Assembly (NCBI RefSeq): GCF_012103215.1
Contig: NZ_JAAVNE010000042.1
Location: 1 to 47,542, forward strand
Direction: 5' to 3'
Length of the DNA: 47,542 nucleotides
Source of the DNA: Falsiroseomonas selenitidurans
GTDB taxonomy: Bacteria > Pseudomonadota > Alphaproteobacteria > Acetobacterales > Acetobacteraceae
Part shown: positions 26,497 to 36,425 of the stretch, in pieces
Layout of the letters: every line of letters begins with the position of its first letter
How positions within the stretch are numbered: position 1 is the stretch's first letter
The notes under the pieces: generated by a model
Seen by the model: only the letters and a program-made list of their open reading frames with translations
The model's database searches: none
Told to the model about the DNA's origin: nothing
Program-made: the position numbers and the translations under genes

Positions 26497-27437
26497 GCGG
26501 CGGTGATGCCGGCGGTCTTCACCACATCGGCCCAGCGCGAGACCTCGCTGGCCACCATCGCCGTGTAGTCGGCCGGGCTCATCCGGTTGGCCGGCGCGCC
26601 GAGGGTCGCCAGCCGGTCCACCAGGGCGGGGGTGTTCAGCCCCTCCACCACCGCGGCGTTGATCTGCTGCGCGATCGCCGCCGGCATGCCGGCGGGGCCG
26701 GACAGGCCGAACCAGTTGGTGGCGACCAGGGCGGGGAAGCCGGCCTCCGCCACCGTCGGCACATCCGGCCAGCGGGTCGCGCGCTCCGGCAGCGTGATGG
26801 CCAGCAGGCGCAGCCGGTCGTTGCGGCCGATATCCGGCACCGCCGCGATCAGCCCTTCCACCTGCCCGCCGATGACATCCGCCGTGGCCGGCGCGCTGCC
26901 GCGATAGGGTACATGCGTGATGTCCACGCCCGCCGCGCGCTTCAGCAGCTCCAGCTTGACGTGGGAGGAGGTGCCGATGCCGGTGGAGCCGAAGCGCACC
27001 GCGCCGGCGCCCGCCTTCGCCCGCGCGATCAGCTCCGCCATGGTGCGGATCGGCCCGGTGGCGGAGACCGCGATGGCGGAGGGGACGGCGGCGACCAGGG
27101 CGATGTGCCGGAAATCCGTCACCGGGTTGTAGGGCACGCTGGGGTTCACCGCCGGGCCGATGGCCTGGGAGGCGATGTTGGACAGCAGGATGGTGCTGCC
27201 ATCCGCCGGGCCGCGCGCGACCATGTCGGAGCCGATGGCGCCGCCGGCGCCGGCGCGGTTTTCCACCACCACCGGCGCGCCGAGCCGCGCCTCGATCTGC
27301 TGCGCGGCGAGCCTTCCGAGCAGGTCGGCGGTGCCGCCGGGCGGGAAGGGCACCACCAGGCGCAGCGGGCGGTTGCCCTGGGCGAGGGCGGGCAGCGGCA
27401 GGGTGGCGGCGAGGCCAAGCAGCGAACGGCGGCGCAT
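26493..27437 (-). CDS. Bug/TctC-family binding protein
   Basis: This 314-residue periplasmic receptor starts at ATG 27437, giving a twin-arginine-like signal RRRSLLGLAATL with cleavage after PALAQ. ATG 27457, 20 bases upstream, is a possible alternative. Family motifs are LRLVVPFPPGGTADLLGR, VVVENRAGAGGAIGSD, VPYRGSAPA and DVPTVAEAGFPALVATNWFGLSGPAGMP. It is the first gene of the four-gene operon that continues with the CMD-like, SDR and cyclic amidohydrolase genes, so its ligand is plausibly the operon's substrate. No TctA or TctB genes accompany it. Its C-terminal stop overlaps the next start. Confidence 0.93.
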   Translation of the reverse strand: MRRRSLLGLAATLPLPALAQGNRPLRLVVPFPPGGTADLLGRLAAQQIEARLGAPVVVENRAGAGGAIGSDMVARGPADGSTILLSNIASQAIGPAVNPSVPYNPVTDFRHIALVAAVPSAIAVSATGPIRTMAELIARAKAGAGAVRFGSTGIGTSSHVKLELLKRAAGVDITHVPYRGSAPATADVIGGQVEGLIAAVPDIGRNDRLRLLAITLPERATRWPDVPTVAEAGFPALVATNWFGLSGPAGMPAAIAQQINAAVVEGLNTPALVDRLATLGAPANRMSPADYTAMVASEVSRWADVVKTAGITAA

Positions 27438-27561
27438 GGGGGGTTTCCGGGCTTGCATCCCACCAGCATAACCGGCTGCGCCGCATCGGCCAGGGGGCAG
27501 GCGAGGGGAGGCGCATTGGCTCCCACCACGCTGAAATGGGTGTGTTCCATCTCCTTCCCGA

Positions 27562-27591
27562 TTGCGGAGGAGAAAATTACCTGTGTATCCT
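27562..27591 (+). promoter_or_regulatory. candidate promoter for the cysteine-dioxygenase-like gene
   Basis: TTGCGG (27562-27567) and TATCCT (27586-27591) are separated by 18 bases, and TGTG precedes the -10 as an extended element. Transcription would begin near 27598, about 20 bases before ATG 27618, just upstream of the ribosome site GAAGGACAGG. The surrounding 160-base gap between the two divergent genes is otherwise featureless. Confidence 0.45.
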
Positions 27592-27617
27592 GCCTTCACC
27601 GAAGGACAGGCTCGCCG

Positions 27618-28136
27618 ATGACCTACATCCGCACCCGCCCCGTGCGCGACACCATGCTGGCCGGCATCGCCGCCGCCGCGCGGCGGCCGGAAGCGGACCG
27701 CCCCGCCGCCGTGGCCGATGCCATCCGCGCCTTCGCCGCCGACCCGGCGCTGCTGGAGGGGCTGGACTGTCCCTGCTGCCCGGACCGCTACATCCGCCAC
27801 CTGCTGCACAGCGATCCCGCGGGCGGCTATGCCGTGGTGGCGCTGGTCTGGCGGCCCGGCCAGATGTCGCCGGTGCATGCCCACCGCACCTGGTGCGCGC
27901 TGGGCGTGCACCAGGGAACGCTGACGGAAACCCTCTACGCGCCGCAGCAGGGCGACCTGCCGCAGCCGCGCGCCACCCGCCTGCTGCGCCCGGGGGAGGG
28001 CAGCCATGGCGCGGCGGACCCGGACCTGATCCATCGCCTGGCCAACCTGTCCTGCCGCACCGCGGTCTCCATCCACTGCTACGGCGTCGCCTTCGACCGC
28101 TTCGGCCAGGATGTGAACGAGATCCACGCCGCCTGA
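27618..28136 (+). CDS. cysteine-dioxygenase-family cupin protein
   Basis: This 172-residue small cupin resembles bacterial thiol dioxygenases, non-haem iron enzymes that oxidise cysteine or 3-mercaptopropionate to the sulfinate. SPVHAHRTWCALGVHQG gives the His-x-His of the metal site (about residues 85-87), and the third ligand would be in SIHCYGVAF near residue 154. An unusual cysteine cluster CPCCPDRY precedes the barrel. ATG 27618 is chosen because it follows GAAGGACAGG. A larger in-frame opening starting at 26913 runs antisense through the Bug gene and is a shadow. It transcribes away from the Bug operon and is followed by an exporter gene after 67 bases. Confidence 0.83.
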   Translation: MTYIRTRPVRDTMLAGIAAAARRPEADRPAAVADAIRAFAADPALLEGLDCPCCPDRYIRHLLHSDPAGGYAVVALVWRPGQMSPVHAHRTWCALGVHQGTLTETLYAPQQGDLPQPRATRLLRPGEGSHGAADPDLIHRLANLSCRTAVSIHCYGVAFDRFGQDVNEIHAA

Positions 28137-28203
28137 ACGCCCCCCTGGGAAGCGCCGCGCCGCGGGGGTAGGTTGCGGCGGTGCATCCCATACCCCCCGC
28201 CGC

Positions 28204-29097
28204 GTGAACCCGGCCCGGCGCAACATCCTGCTCGGCCTCAGCTTCGGCCTTGCCGCGGCGCTCACCTGGGGGGCGCAGGCCGTGGTGGCGCGCAGCGGCA
28301 CCGTGGCGGGCTATTCGCCGCTCGACCTCGCGGTGCTGCGCTACTGCGCCGCCGCCCTGGTGCTGCTGCCCTTCGCCTGGCGGGCGCGGCGGCGCCTGGC
28401 GCAGATCGGGCTGCCGCGGCTGATGGGGCTGGTCGCGACCGGCGGCGCGGTGAATGCGCTGCTGTTCGGCTGGGGCCTGGTGCATGCGCCGGCCAGCCAT
28501 GGCGGCACCGTCGCGCCCATCACCGCCGCCGTCATGGGCGCCGTCATCGCCGTGCCGCTGCTGGGCGAGATGCCGAGCCGCGGGCGGGCCATCGCGCTGG
28601 GCTTCATCGCCGCCGGCGTGCTGCTGATCGGCTGGGACGGCATCGGCGGCAGCCACCCCGGCGCCTGGCGCGGCGACATCATCCTGGTGGGCGCCGGCAC
28701 CGTCTGGGGCGCCTTCACCGTGCTGTTGCGGCGCTGGCAGATCCCGGCGCTGGCCGGCAATGCGGCGATGTGCGTGCTCTCGGCCCTGGTTCTGCTGCCG
28801 CCCTGGCTGCTGCTGGGCGGCGGCGTGGTGCCGGAGATGCCCTGGCAATCCAGCCTGGTGCAGGCGGTGGGGCAGGGCGTGCTGTCCTCCGCCATCGCCA
28901 CCACGCTCTATGCCCGCGCCGGGGAGTTGATGGGCGCGACGCGCACCGCCTGCCTGACCACCATGGTGCCGGTGGCCGCGGTGCTGCTTTCGGTGGTCAT
29001 CCTGGGGGAGCCGCTGGGCTTCGCCAAGCTGGCCGGCGTGGTGCTGGCCGTTGGCGCCATGCTGGTGGCGGTGCTGTTCACCGGCCGCCGCACCTGA
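28204..29097 (+). CDS. EamA/DMT-family transporter
   Basis: This 297-residue inner-membrane protein has about ten predicted helices arranged as two EamA repeats. The first begins NILLGLSFGLAAALTWGAQAV, and the second begins at GDIILVGAGTVWGAFTVLL near residue 158. Each repeat shows the drug/metabolite-transporter pattern, including LAVLRYCAAALVLLPF and the late VPVAAVLLSVVILGEPLGF helix pair. Members usually export amino acids or metabolites. It starts at GTG 28204 and follows the thiol-dioxygenase-like gene closely, so it might export a sulfur-containing compound, which is inference only. Confidence 0.9.
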   Translation: MNPARRNILLGLSFGLAAALTWGAQAVVARSGTVAGYSPLDLAVLRYCAAALVLLPFAWRARRRLAQIGLPRLMGLVATGGAVNALLFGWGLVHAPASHGGTVAPITAAVMGAVIAVPLLGEMPSRGRAIALGFIAAGVLLIGWDGIGGSHPGAWRGDIILVGAGTVWGAFTVLLRRWQIPALAGNAAMCVLSALVLLPPWLLLGGGVVPEMPWQSSLVQAVGQGVLSSAIATTLYARAGELMGATRTACLTTMVPVAAVLLSVVILGEPLGFAKLAGVVLAVGAMLVAVLFTGRRT

Positions 29098-29117
29098 TCC
29101 TTTCGCCCGTGCCTTCC

Positions 29118-29169
29118 GCGGCCCTGTCCCGGCAGCGCGTCTCGCGGCCCTATCCCGGCAGCGCGTCCC
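29118..29169. repeat. 26-bp tandem duplication across a gene end
   Basis: Units 29118-29143 and 29144-29169 are identical at 24 of 26 positions (G/A at position 9, T/C at position 25). The second unit contains the last codons and the TAG stop (29150-29152) of the minus-strand YdcH-like gene. The first unit is downstream of that stop and carries CAG at the equivalent position. Confidence 0.8.
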
Positions 29170-29368
29170 GCGCCCAGGCCGGCATGCCGTAGCCGGCCAG
29201 CGCCGCCATGCGGTCCCGGGCGAGTGACTTCTCGCGGGTCAGCCGGCGGATCAGCGCCTCATCCGGCGTCTGGCGGGCGCGCTCCGCGGCGATCCGCCGC
29301 TCCAGGTCCGACAGCTTCTCGACCAGCCGGACCTTCAGCACCCCACCCGACGCATCCACCCCTGCCAT
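29150..29368 (-). CDS. YdcH/DUF465-like small coiled-coil protein
   Basis: This 72-residue, highly charged helical protein resembles the YdcH (DUF465) family in its core LVEKLSDLERRIAAE and ALIRRLTREKSLARDRMAAL, which look like two antiparallel helices. The C-terminal extension YGMPAWARDALPG is unusual for the family and is partly encoded within a 26-bp tandem duplication. The gene lies alone, convergent with the transporter gene and 131 bases from the thioesterase stop. The function of the family is unknown. Confidence 0.62.
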   Translation of the reverse strand: MAGVDASGGVLKVRLVEKLSDLERRIAAERARQTPDEALIRRLTREKSLARDRMAALAGYGMPAWARDALPG

Positions 29369-29466
29369 GATGCCTCCGCTCGACCGTCGCTGCGCGGGGG
29401 CGCGGCGGTGTGTGGGAGGCCCGACATCGCGGTACCGGGGAGCGCCGCCAGAGGGGCCCGGGCCTC

Positions 29467-29530
29467 AAGACTGGATGCTGGCCCTGATTTCTGACGATTT
29501 CAAGACGAAACCGCGTCAGAAGACTGGATG
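29467..29530. repeat. short direct repeat at the 3' end of the thioesterase gene
   Basis: AAGACTGGATG occurs at 29467-29477 and 29520-29530. On the minus strand the inner copy encodes part of the thioesterase C-terminus (AVIQSS), and the outer copy, past the stop, would read ASIQS then TGA. It looks like a duplicated gene end in which the present stop lies between the copies. Confidence 0.55.
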
Positions 29531-29925
29531 ACTGCCCAATTCGTCGTGGCATGCGCGCAGGGCTCGGTGGCACCCTCGGCAAACAGCGTCACCTCGCCAT
29601 AGCAGAGCCGGCGGCCGCGGCGGATCACCCGGGCTTCCGCCAGCACCGCCCCCGGCGGCACGGCGCGCAGGAAGGTGATGGCCAGGTTCACCGTGCGGCT
29701 CTCATCCCGCCCCTCGGTCAGCGACAGCAGCGCCACCCACATCGCCACATCGACGAGCCCCATCAGCGCGGGGCCGGAGATGGTGCCGCCCGGCCGCAGC
29801 AACGCGTCGCGGAAGGGCAGGCGAAGCCGGGCGGTGCCGGCGTCGAAGGCCAGCACCTCCACCCCCCAGGCGCCGGCCAGCGGCACGCCCTCGTGCACCC
29901 GGGTCTGCATCGCGGCGAGGTTCAT
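29500..29925 (-). CDS. PaaI-type hotdog thioesterase
   Basis: This 141-residue acyl-CoA thioesterase-like protein has one hotdog domain. GVEVLAFDAGTARLRLPF and LRPGGTISGPALMGLVDVAMW match the PaaI/4HBT region, where the catalytic Asp sits on the central helix (LVDVA). TVNLAITFLRAVPPG and YGEVTLFAEG supply the later strands. ATG 29925 overlaps the hutI stop as ATGA, so it is the final gene of the histidine operon. Its role there is not evident, since the hut pathway has no CoA ester. It may be a hitchhiking housekeeping enzyme. Confidence 0.85.
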   Translation of the reverse strand: MNLAAMQTRVHEGVPLAGAWGVEVLAFDAGTARLRLPFRDALLRPGGTISGPALMGLVDVAMWVALLSLTEGRDESRTVNLAITFLRAVPPGAVLAEARVIRRGRRLCYGEVTLFAEGATEPCAHATTNWAVIQSSDAVSS

Positions 29926-31123
29926 GCGCCGGCCACCACGCGCCCGAGGCAGGGGTTGCGGCCGATCCAGTAGCAGAGCTCCGCGGGGCGGGAGATGCCG
30001 TACAGCGCCAGGTCGCAGCGCAGCCCGGGCGCCAGCATCCCGCGGTCCGATAGCCCCAGCGCTGCCGCGGCGTGGCGCGTGACGCCCGCCAGCGCCTCCG
30101 CCACCGTCAGGCGGAACAGGGTGCAGCCCATGTTCAGCATCAGCAGCAGGGAGGGCGCGGGGCAGGAGCCGGGGTTGAGGTCGGTGGCCAGCGCCAGCCG
30201 CAGCCCGGCGGCGCGCATCGCCGCGATGTCCGGCAGATGCGTCTCCCGGATGAAGTAGAAGGCGCCGGGCAGCAGCACGCCCACCGTCCCGGCATGGGCC
30301 ATGGCGGCGATGCCGGCGGCATTGGCGTATTCGATGTGGTCGGCCGACAGCGCGCCATGCCGCGCCGCCAGCGCCGCGCCGGCATCGTCGCGCAGCTGGT
30401 CGGCGTGCAGCTTCACCGGCAGGCCGGCGCGGCGCGCGGCCTCGAACACCAGCCTGGTCTGCGCCAGGTCGAAGCCGATGACGCTGTCGGTGAAGCCGTC
30501 CACCGCATCGGCCAGGCCTTCGGCGGCGATGGCCGGCAGGATGTCCTCCGCCACGTGGCGCGCATAGCCATCGGCATCGCCGGCGAATTCCGGCGGCACG
30601 GCGTGGGCGGCCAGCAGGCTGGTCTGCAGCGAGACCGGCCGCAGCCCCGCCAGCCGGCGGGCGGCGCGCAGCATCCGCCGCTCGGTCTCCAGCTCCAGCC
30701 CGTAGCCGGACTTCACCTCGATGGTGGTGACACCCTCCGCCAGCAGCAGGTCCAGCCGGGGCAGGGCGGCCGCCACCAGCGCCGCCTCATCCGCCGCGCG
30801 CGTGGCGCGGACGGTGGAGAGGATGCCGCCGCCGGCCCGCGCGATGGCCTCGTAGCTGGCACCTTCCAGCCGCATCTCGAATTCCCGGGCGCGGTCGCCG
30901 GCGTAGACCAGGTGGGTGTGGCAATCGATCAGCCCGGGCAGGATCCAGGCGCCGTCGCACTGGGTGGTGGTGGTGGCATCGGCGGGCAGATCCGCGCGCC
31001 GGCCGACCCAGGCGATGTGGCCATCCCTGGCCGCGATGGCGCCATCCTCGATCACGCCGAGCGGATCGCCCTCCCGCGCCACCATGGTGCAGAGGTTGGC
31101 GTCCAGCCAGACGCGATCGAAGG

Positions 31124-31127
<4 letters not shown>
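29922..31127 (-). CDS. hutI: imidazolonepropionase HutI
   Basis: This 401-residue enzyme catalyses the third step of histidine degradation, hydrolysing imidazolonepropionate to formiminoglutamate. It is an amidohydrolase with metal motif GLIDCHTHLVYAGDR near residue 70, the substrate segment RAGGGILSTVRATR, then KLHADQ, SADHIEYA and ATDLNPGS. MLNMGCTLFRLTVAEAL near the C-terminus is highly characteristic of HutI. The length is typical. The start overlaps the hutH stop by four bases and the stop overlaps the thioesterase start by four bases, so all three are translationally coupled. Confidence 0.96.
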
Positions 31128-32644
<1,517 letters not shown>

Positions 32645-32672
32645 CGGATCAGCCTCCGTCGATACGCGCCGA

Positions 32673-34334
32673 TCACAGGAAGGGCAGGTCCAGCCCCTTC
32701 TCCCGCGCGCAATCCAGCGCGATCTCGTAGCCCGCATCGGCGTGGCGCATCACGCCCGTCGCCGGGTCGTTCCACAGCACGCGGGCGAGGCGCCGCGCCG
32801 CGGCTTCCGTGCCATCGGCCACGATCACCATGCCGGCATGCTGGGAAAACCCCATGCCGACGCCGCCGCCATGATGCAGCGAAACCCAGGTGGCGCCGGA
32901 GGCCGTGTTCAGCAGCGCATTGAGAAGGGGCCAGTCGGAGACAGCATCCGATCCATCGCGCATCGCCTCCGTCTCCCGGTTCGGCGACGCGACGCTGCCG
33001 GAATCCAGGTGGTCGCGGCCGATGACGATGGGCCCGATCTCGCCGCGCGCCACCATCGCGTTGAACGCCAGGCCCAGCCGGTCCCGCTGGCCGAGCCCGA
33101 CCCAGCAGATGCGCGCCGGCAGCCCCTGAAACGCGATTCTCCTCTGTGCCATGTCGAGCCAATTGTGCAGGTGGCGATCGTCCGGGATCAGCTCCTTCAC
33201 CTTCGCATCCGTGCGGCGAATATCCTCCGGGTCGCCGGACAGCGCCGCCCAGCGGAAGGGGCCGACGCCGCGGCAGAACAGCGGGCGGATATAGGCGGGG
33301 ACGAAGCCGGGAAAATCGAAGGCATTGGCCAGGCCCTCCTCCTTCGCCATCTGCCGGATGTTGTTGCCGTAATCCATCACCACGGCGCCGCGTGCCTTGA
33401 AGTCCAGCATCGCCTGGACATGGGCCACCATGGAGCGTTTCGCGGCGGCGGCGACAGCGGCCGGATCGCTTTCCCGCATCGCCTGCCACTGCGCCAGGGA
33501 CCAGCCGGCGGGCAGGTAGCCATTGGCCGGGTCATGCGCGCTGGTCTGGTCGGTGACGATATCCGGCACCACGCCGCGCCGCACCAGTTCCGGAAACACC
33601 TCCGCCGCATTGCCCAGCAGGCCGACGCTGATGGCGCGCCGCGCCGCGCAGGCCTCCCGGATCATCGCGAGCGCGCTGTCCAGGTCATCGGCCTTGTGGT
33701 CGAGGTACTTCGTCTCCAGCCGCTTCTCGATGGAGGAGGGCTGGCATTCCACCGCCAGCACGCAGGCGCCCGCAAAGACGCCCGCCAGCGGCTGCGCCCC
33801 GCCCATGCCACCGAGCCCGCCCGTGAGAATCCAGCGCCCCGCCAGGTCCCCACCGAAATGCTGGCGCCCGGCCTCCGCAAAAGTCTCGTAGGTGCCCTGC
33901 ACGATTCCCTGGCTGCCGATGTAGATCCAGGACCCGGCCGTCATCTGGCCGTACATCATCAGCCCCTTGCGATCGAGTTCGGAGAAATGCTCCCAGCTTG
34001 CCCAGCGCGGCACCAGGTTGGAATTGGCGATCAGCACGCGCGGCGCATCGGCATGGGTGCGGAACACGCCGACGGGTTTTCCCGACTGGACCAGCAATGT
34101 CTGGTCCTCCTCCAGCCGCCGCAGCGCGGCGACGATGCGCTCGTAGCTGTCCCAGTCGCGCGCGGCGCGGCCGATGCCGCCATAGACGACGAGTTCGCCG
34201 GGCTTCTCCGCCACCTCGTCATCAAGGTTGTTCATCAGCATCCGCATCGCCGCTTCCGTGGTCCAGTGGCGGCAGCTCAGCGCCAGCCCGCGGGGGCTGC
34301 GGATGGCGGGGGCGTTGCGCAGGCGGGGGTTCAT
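32673..34334 (-). CDS. hutU: urocanate hydratase HutU
   Basis: This 553-residue NAD-dependent urocanase catalyses the second step, converting urocanate to imidazolonepropionate. The tight NAD site is visible as GLGGMGGAQPLAGVFAG, and the conserved cysteine segment reads PARICWVGLGQR near residue 405. EMRDGSDAVSDWPLLNALLN, with GATWVSLHHGGGVGMGFSQH, forms the characteristic C-terminal block. The length and all key motifs are normal. It begins 12 bases after the ornithine-cyclodeaminase-family stop, so it is part of the same transcript. Confidence 0.97.
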   Translation of the reverse strand: MNPRLRNAPAIRSPRGLALSCRHWTTEAAMRMLMNNLDDEVAEKPGELVVYGGIGRAARDWDSYERIVAALRRLEEDQTLLVQSGKPVGVFRTHADAPRVLIANSNLVPRWASWEHFSELDRKGLMMYGQMTAGSWIYIGSQGIVQGTYETFAEAGRQHFGGDLAGRWILTGGLGGMGGAQPLAGVFAGACVLAVECQPSSIEKRLETKYLDHKADDLDSALAMIREACAARRAISVGLLGNAAEVFPELVRRGVVPDIVTDQTSAHDPANGYLPAGWSLAQWQAMRESDPAAVAAAAKRSMVAHVQAMLDFKARGAVVMDYGNNIRQMAKEEGLANAFDFPGFVPAYIRPLFCRGVGPFRWAALSGDPEDIRRTDAKVKELIPDDRHLHNWLDMAQRRIAFQGLPARICWVGLGQRDRLGLAFNAMVARGEIGPIVIGRDHLDSGSVASPNRETEAMRDGSDAVSDWPLLNALLNTASGATWVSLHHGGGVGMGFSQHAGMVIVADGTEAAARRLARVLWNDPATGVMRHADAGYEIALDCAREKGLDLPFL

Positions 34335-34346
34335 GGAACGGGCCTT

Positions 34347-35360
34347 TCAGAACCAGCGCAGCCGCTGGCCGATGCCGGTGCGCCGCGCCTTTTCCAGCAT
34401 GGCATGGCCCAGCGCGATGTCGGAGATGGACAGCCCGCGATGCCACAGCAGGATCGTCTCCCCGGGGCTTTCGCGCCCCGGCTTCAGCCCGGCCACCACC
34501 TGCCCGAGTTCCGCATGCAGCGTCGCCTCCGACAGCAGCCCGGCATCGACATGCTGGCGCATGGCGCCCAGCTTGCCGGACCGCGCCTGGCCCCAGTCAT
34601 CCATCAGCATCTTGTCCATCACGCTGGTGATGGAGAGTTCCAGCGCGCTCATCGTGCCATAGGGGCAGACGAAGGCGCCGGGCTTGATCCATTCCGTCCT
34701 GAACAGCGGCTCCGGCGCGGAAAGCCGGGAGGCCTCCACCATGATGTCGGCGCCCTTCAGGCAGGATTCCCAATCCTCCGTCACGATCACCTTCTTGCCG
34801 AGGTCGCGCGACAGCTTGACGCCGAAGGCGTCGCGCGATTCCTTGCGGCGGGAATGCACGCGGATCTCCTCGAAGTCGAAGAGGTGGTCGAGCAGCCGGA
34901 CATTCCAGTAGGAGGAGCCGCGCGCGCCGATATGGCCCAGCACCTTGCTGTCCTGGCGCGCCAGGTATTTGGCGCCGATCGCGGTGACGGCGCCGGTGCG
35001 CATATCCGTGATGTGCGAGGCGTCCAGGATCGCGCGCGGCTTGCCGTTGGTCGGGTCCATCAGCAGCAGCGTGGCCAGCTCGCTCGGCAGGTTCTCCTTG
35101 TAGTTGTCGACGAAGTCGCCGACCACCTTGACGCCGGAGACGTTCATCGCCTCCTTGATCGTGCCGCGCAGCACATTGAAATGGCCGTTGGCCAGGCCCG
35201 GCATGTGGTGCATCCGCGCATCCACCACCGTGTTGCCACGGCCCTGCGCGGCCAGCTGGCCCTCGATTGCGGCCAGGATCTCGTCATTCGTCATCGCCAG
35301 CTCGGCGATGTCGGGACCGTTGAGGAAATCGACGTAGACGGGCGGGTGCTCGCCGGGCAT
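34347..35360 (-). CDS. ornithine cyclodeaminase / mu-crystallin family protein
   Basis: This 337-residue NAD(P)-binding protein starts at ATG 35360 (MPGEHPPVYVDFLNG). The longer frame to 37025 passes antisense through hutC and is not coding. Family features are the MHHMPGLANGHFNVLRGT region, KVVGDFVDNYKENLPSE, LLLMDPTNGKPRAILDASHITDMRTGA, and the dinucleotide motif VLGHIGARGSSYWNVRLL followed by IRVHSRRKES. Members reduce imino acids or convert ornithine to proline. In the hut operon it may handle an amino-acid by-product or an alternative substrate. It is 14 bases downstream of the Bug gene and 12 bases upstream of hutU. The specific substrate is unknown. Confidence 0.88.
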   Translation of the reverse strand: MPGEHPPVYVDFLNGPDIAELAMTNDEILAAIEGQLAAQGRGNTVVDARMHHMPGLANGHFNVLRGTIKEAMNVSGVKVVGDFVDNYKENLPSELATLLLMDPTNGKPRAILDASHITDMRTGAVTAIGAKYLARQDSKVLGHIGARGSSYWNVRLLDHLFDFEEIRVHSRRKESRDAFGVKLSRDLGKKVIVTEDWESCLKGADIMVEASRLSAPEPLFRTEWIKPGAFVCPYGTMSALELSITSVMDKMLMDDWGQARSGKLGAMRQHVDAGLLSEATLHAELGQVVAGLKPGRESPGETILLWHRGLSISDIALGHAMLEKARRTGIGQRLRWF

Positions 35361-35374
35361 GGGCTGCGGTCCGA

Positions 35375-36349
35375 TCAGTTCAGGGTGATGTTGGCGGCGC
35401 GCACGATCTCGCCAAAGGTCCGGCGCTGCGCCTCGACGGAAGCGGCGAGGGCCTCGGGCCCGATCACTTCCACCGTCAGCCCCAGCGCCTGCAGGGCGCG
35501 AGCGCCCTCGGCGGAGCTCTGCACGGCGGCGACATCGGCCGCGATGCTGGCGCGCAGCGCGGCGGGGGTGGCGCCCGGCGCGTAGACGGCGAACCAGGCC
35601 ACCGCCTGCACGCCCGGCAGCCCGGCCTCCACCGTGGTCGGCACCTCCGGCAGCGCCGGGTTGCGCGCCGGCGAGGTGACGGCCAGCGCCCGCAGGCGGC
35701 CATCGCGGATGAAGGGCAGGGCACCCGGCATGTTCTCGAACATCACGTCCACGCGGCCCGCCGCCAGGTCGATCAGCGCCGGCGCGCTGCCGCGATAGGC
35801 GACGTGTTCCGCCGCCAGCCCCGTCTCCCGCGCGAACAGCGCGCCGGTGACATGGATGTAGGACCCGCTGCCGGGAGAGCCGTAGTTCACCGGCCGGCCG
35901 GCGGCGCGCATCAGCGCCACGAAGTCCTGCGCCGTGCGGGCCGGGGAGGCAGCCGGCACCACCATCACGTTCGGCACCGTGCCGATCATCGCCACCGGCG
36001 CCAGGTCGCGCACCAGGTCGAAGGACAGGTCGCGGTAGAGATGCGGGCTGACCGTCATCATGCCGGCCGCCGCCACCAGCAGCGTGTGGCCATCCGGCGC
36101 CGCCGCGGCCACCAGCCCCGCGCCGATATTGCCGCCCGCGCCGGTGCGGTTTTCCACCACCACCGGTTGGCCCCAACGCGGCTCCAGCCCCCGCCCGAGG
36201 ATGCGGGCGGACCCGTCCATGGAGGCGCCGGCCGCGAAGGGCACGATGATCCGCACCGGGCGCTGGGCCGTGAAGCCCTGCGCCAGGGCGGGTGCGGCGC
36301 CCAGCGCCAGGGCGGATCCGAGCAGCAGGCGGCGGGTGAGGCGGGGCAT
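35375..36349 (-). CDS. Bug/TctC-family binding protein of the histidine operon
   Basis: This 324-residue periplasmic receptor starts at ATG 36349, giving the signal RLTRRLLLGSALALG with cleavage after ALAQ. The frame extends to 36394 without a better start. Family motifs are RPVRIIVPFAAGASMDG, VVVENRTGAGGNIGAG, AYRGSAPALIDLAAG and EVPTTVEAGLPGVQAVAWFAVYAPG. It is the first gene of the minus-strand hut operon, about 48 bases from the HutC-type operator. Histidine, urocanate or a related imidazole is the natural guess for its ligand, though no membrane partner is present. Confidence 0.92.
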   Translation of the reverse strand: MPRLTRRLLLGSALALGAAPALAQGFTAQRPVRIIVPFAAGASMDGSARILGRGLEPRWGQPVVVENRTGAGGNIGAGLVAAAAPDGHTLLVAAAGMMTVSPHLYRDLSFDLVRDLAPVAMIGTVPNVMVVPAASPARTAQDFVALMRAAGRPVNYGSPGSGSYIHVTGALFARETGLAAEHVAYRGSAPALIDLAAGRVDVMFENMPGALPFIRDGRLRALAVTSPARNPALPEVPTTVEAGLPGVQAVAWFAVYAPGATPAALRASIAADVAAVQSSAEGARALQALGLTVEVIGPEALAASVEAQRRTFGEIVRAANITLN

Positions 36350-36396
36350 GGGGAGAACTCCGTTCCGACAACGGCAAGCATTGCTGGCGGCCATGC

Positions 36397-36414
36397 ATTA
36401 TGTCTAGACATAAT
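36397..36414. promoter_or_regulatory. HutC-type operator: perfect 18-bp palindrome
   Basis: ATTATGTCTAGACATAAT is a perfect inverted repeat whose centre GTCTAGAC fits the GT-N-TA-N-AC core of HutC-subfamily GntR regulators. It lies between the divergent hut operons, overlapping the putative minus-strand promoter and ending four bases before ATG 36418 of hutC. This position allows one repressor to control both operons and itself. An earlier ATG at 36400 is inside the palindrome and is unlikely to be the hutC start. Confidence 0.85.
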
Positions 36415-36425
36415 CGCATGCCCAA
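36397..36425 (-). promoter_or_regulatory. candidate promoter of the minus-strand hut operon
   Basis: On the minus strand TTGGGC (plus-strand 36420-36425) and CATAAT (36397-36402) are spaced by 17 bases. The -10 is one base from consensus. Transcription would start near 36390, about 41 bases before the Bug start codon. The -10 and spacer lie inside the HutC-type palindrome, so repressor binding would block RNA polymerase directly. Confidence 0.45.
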
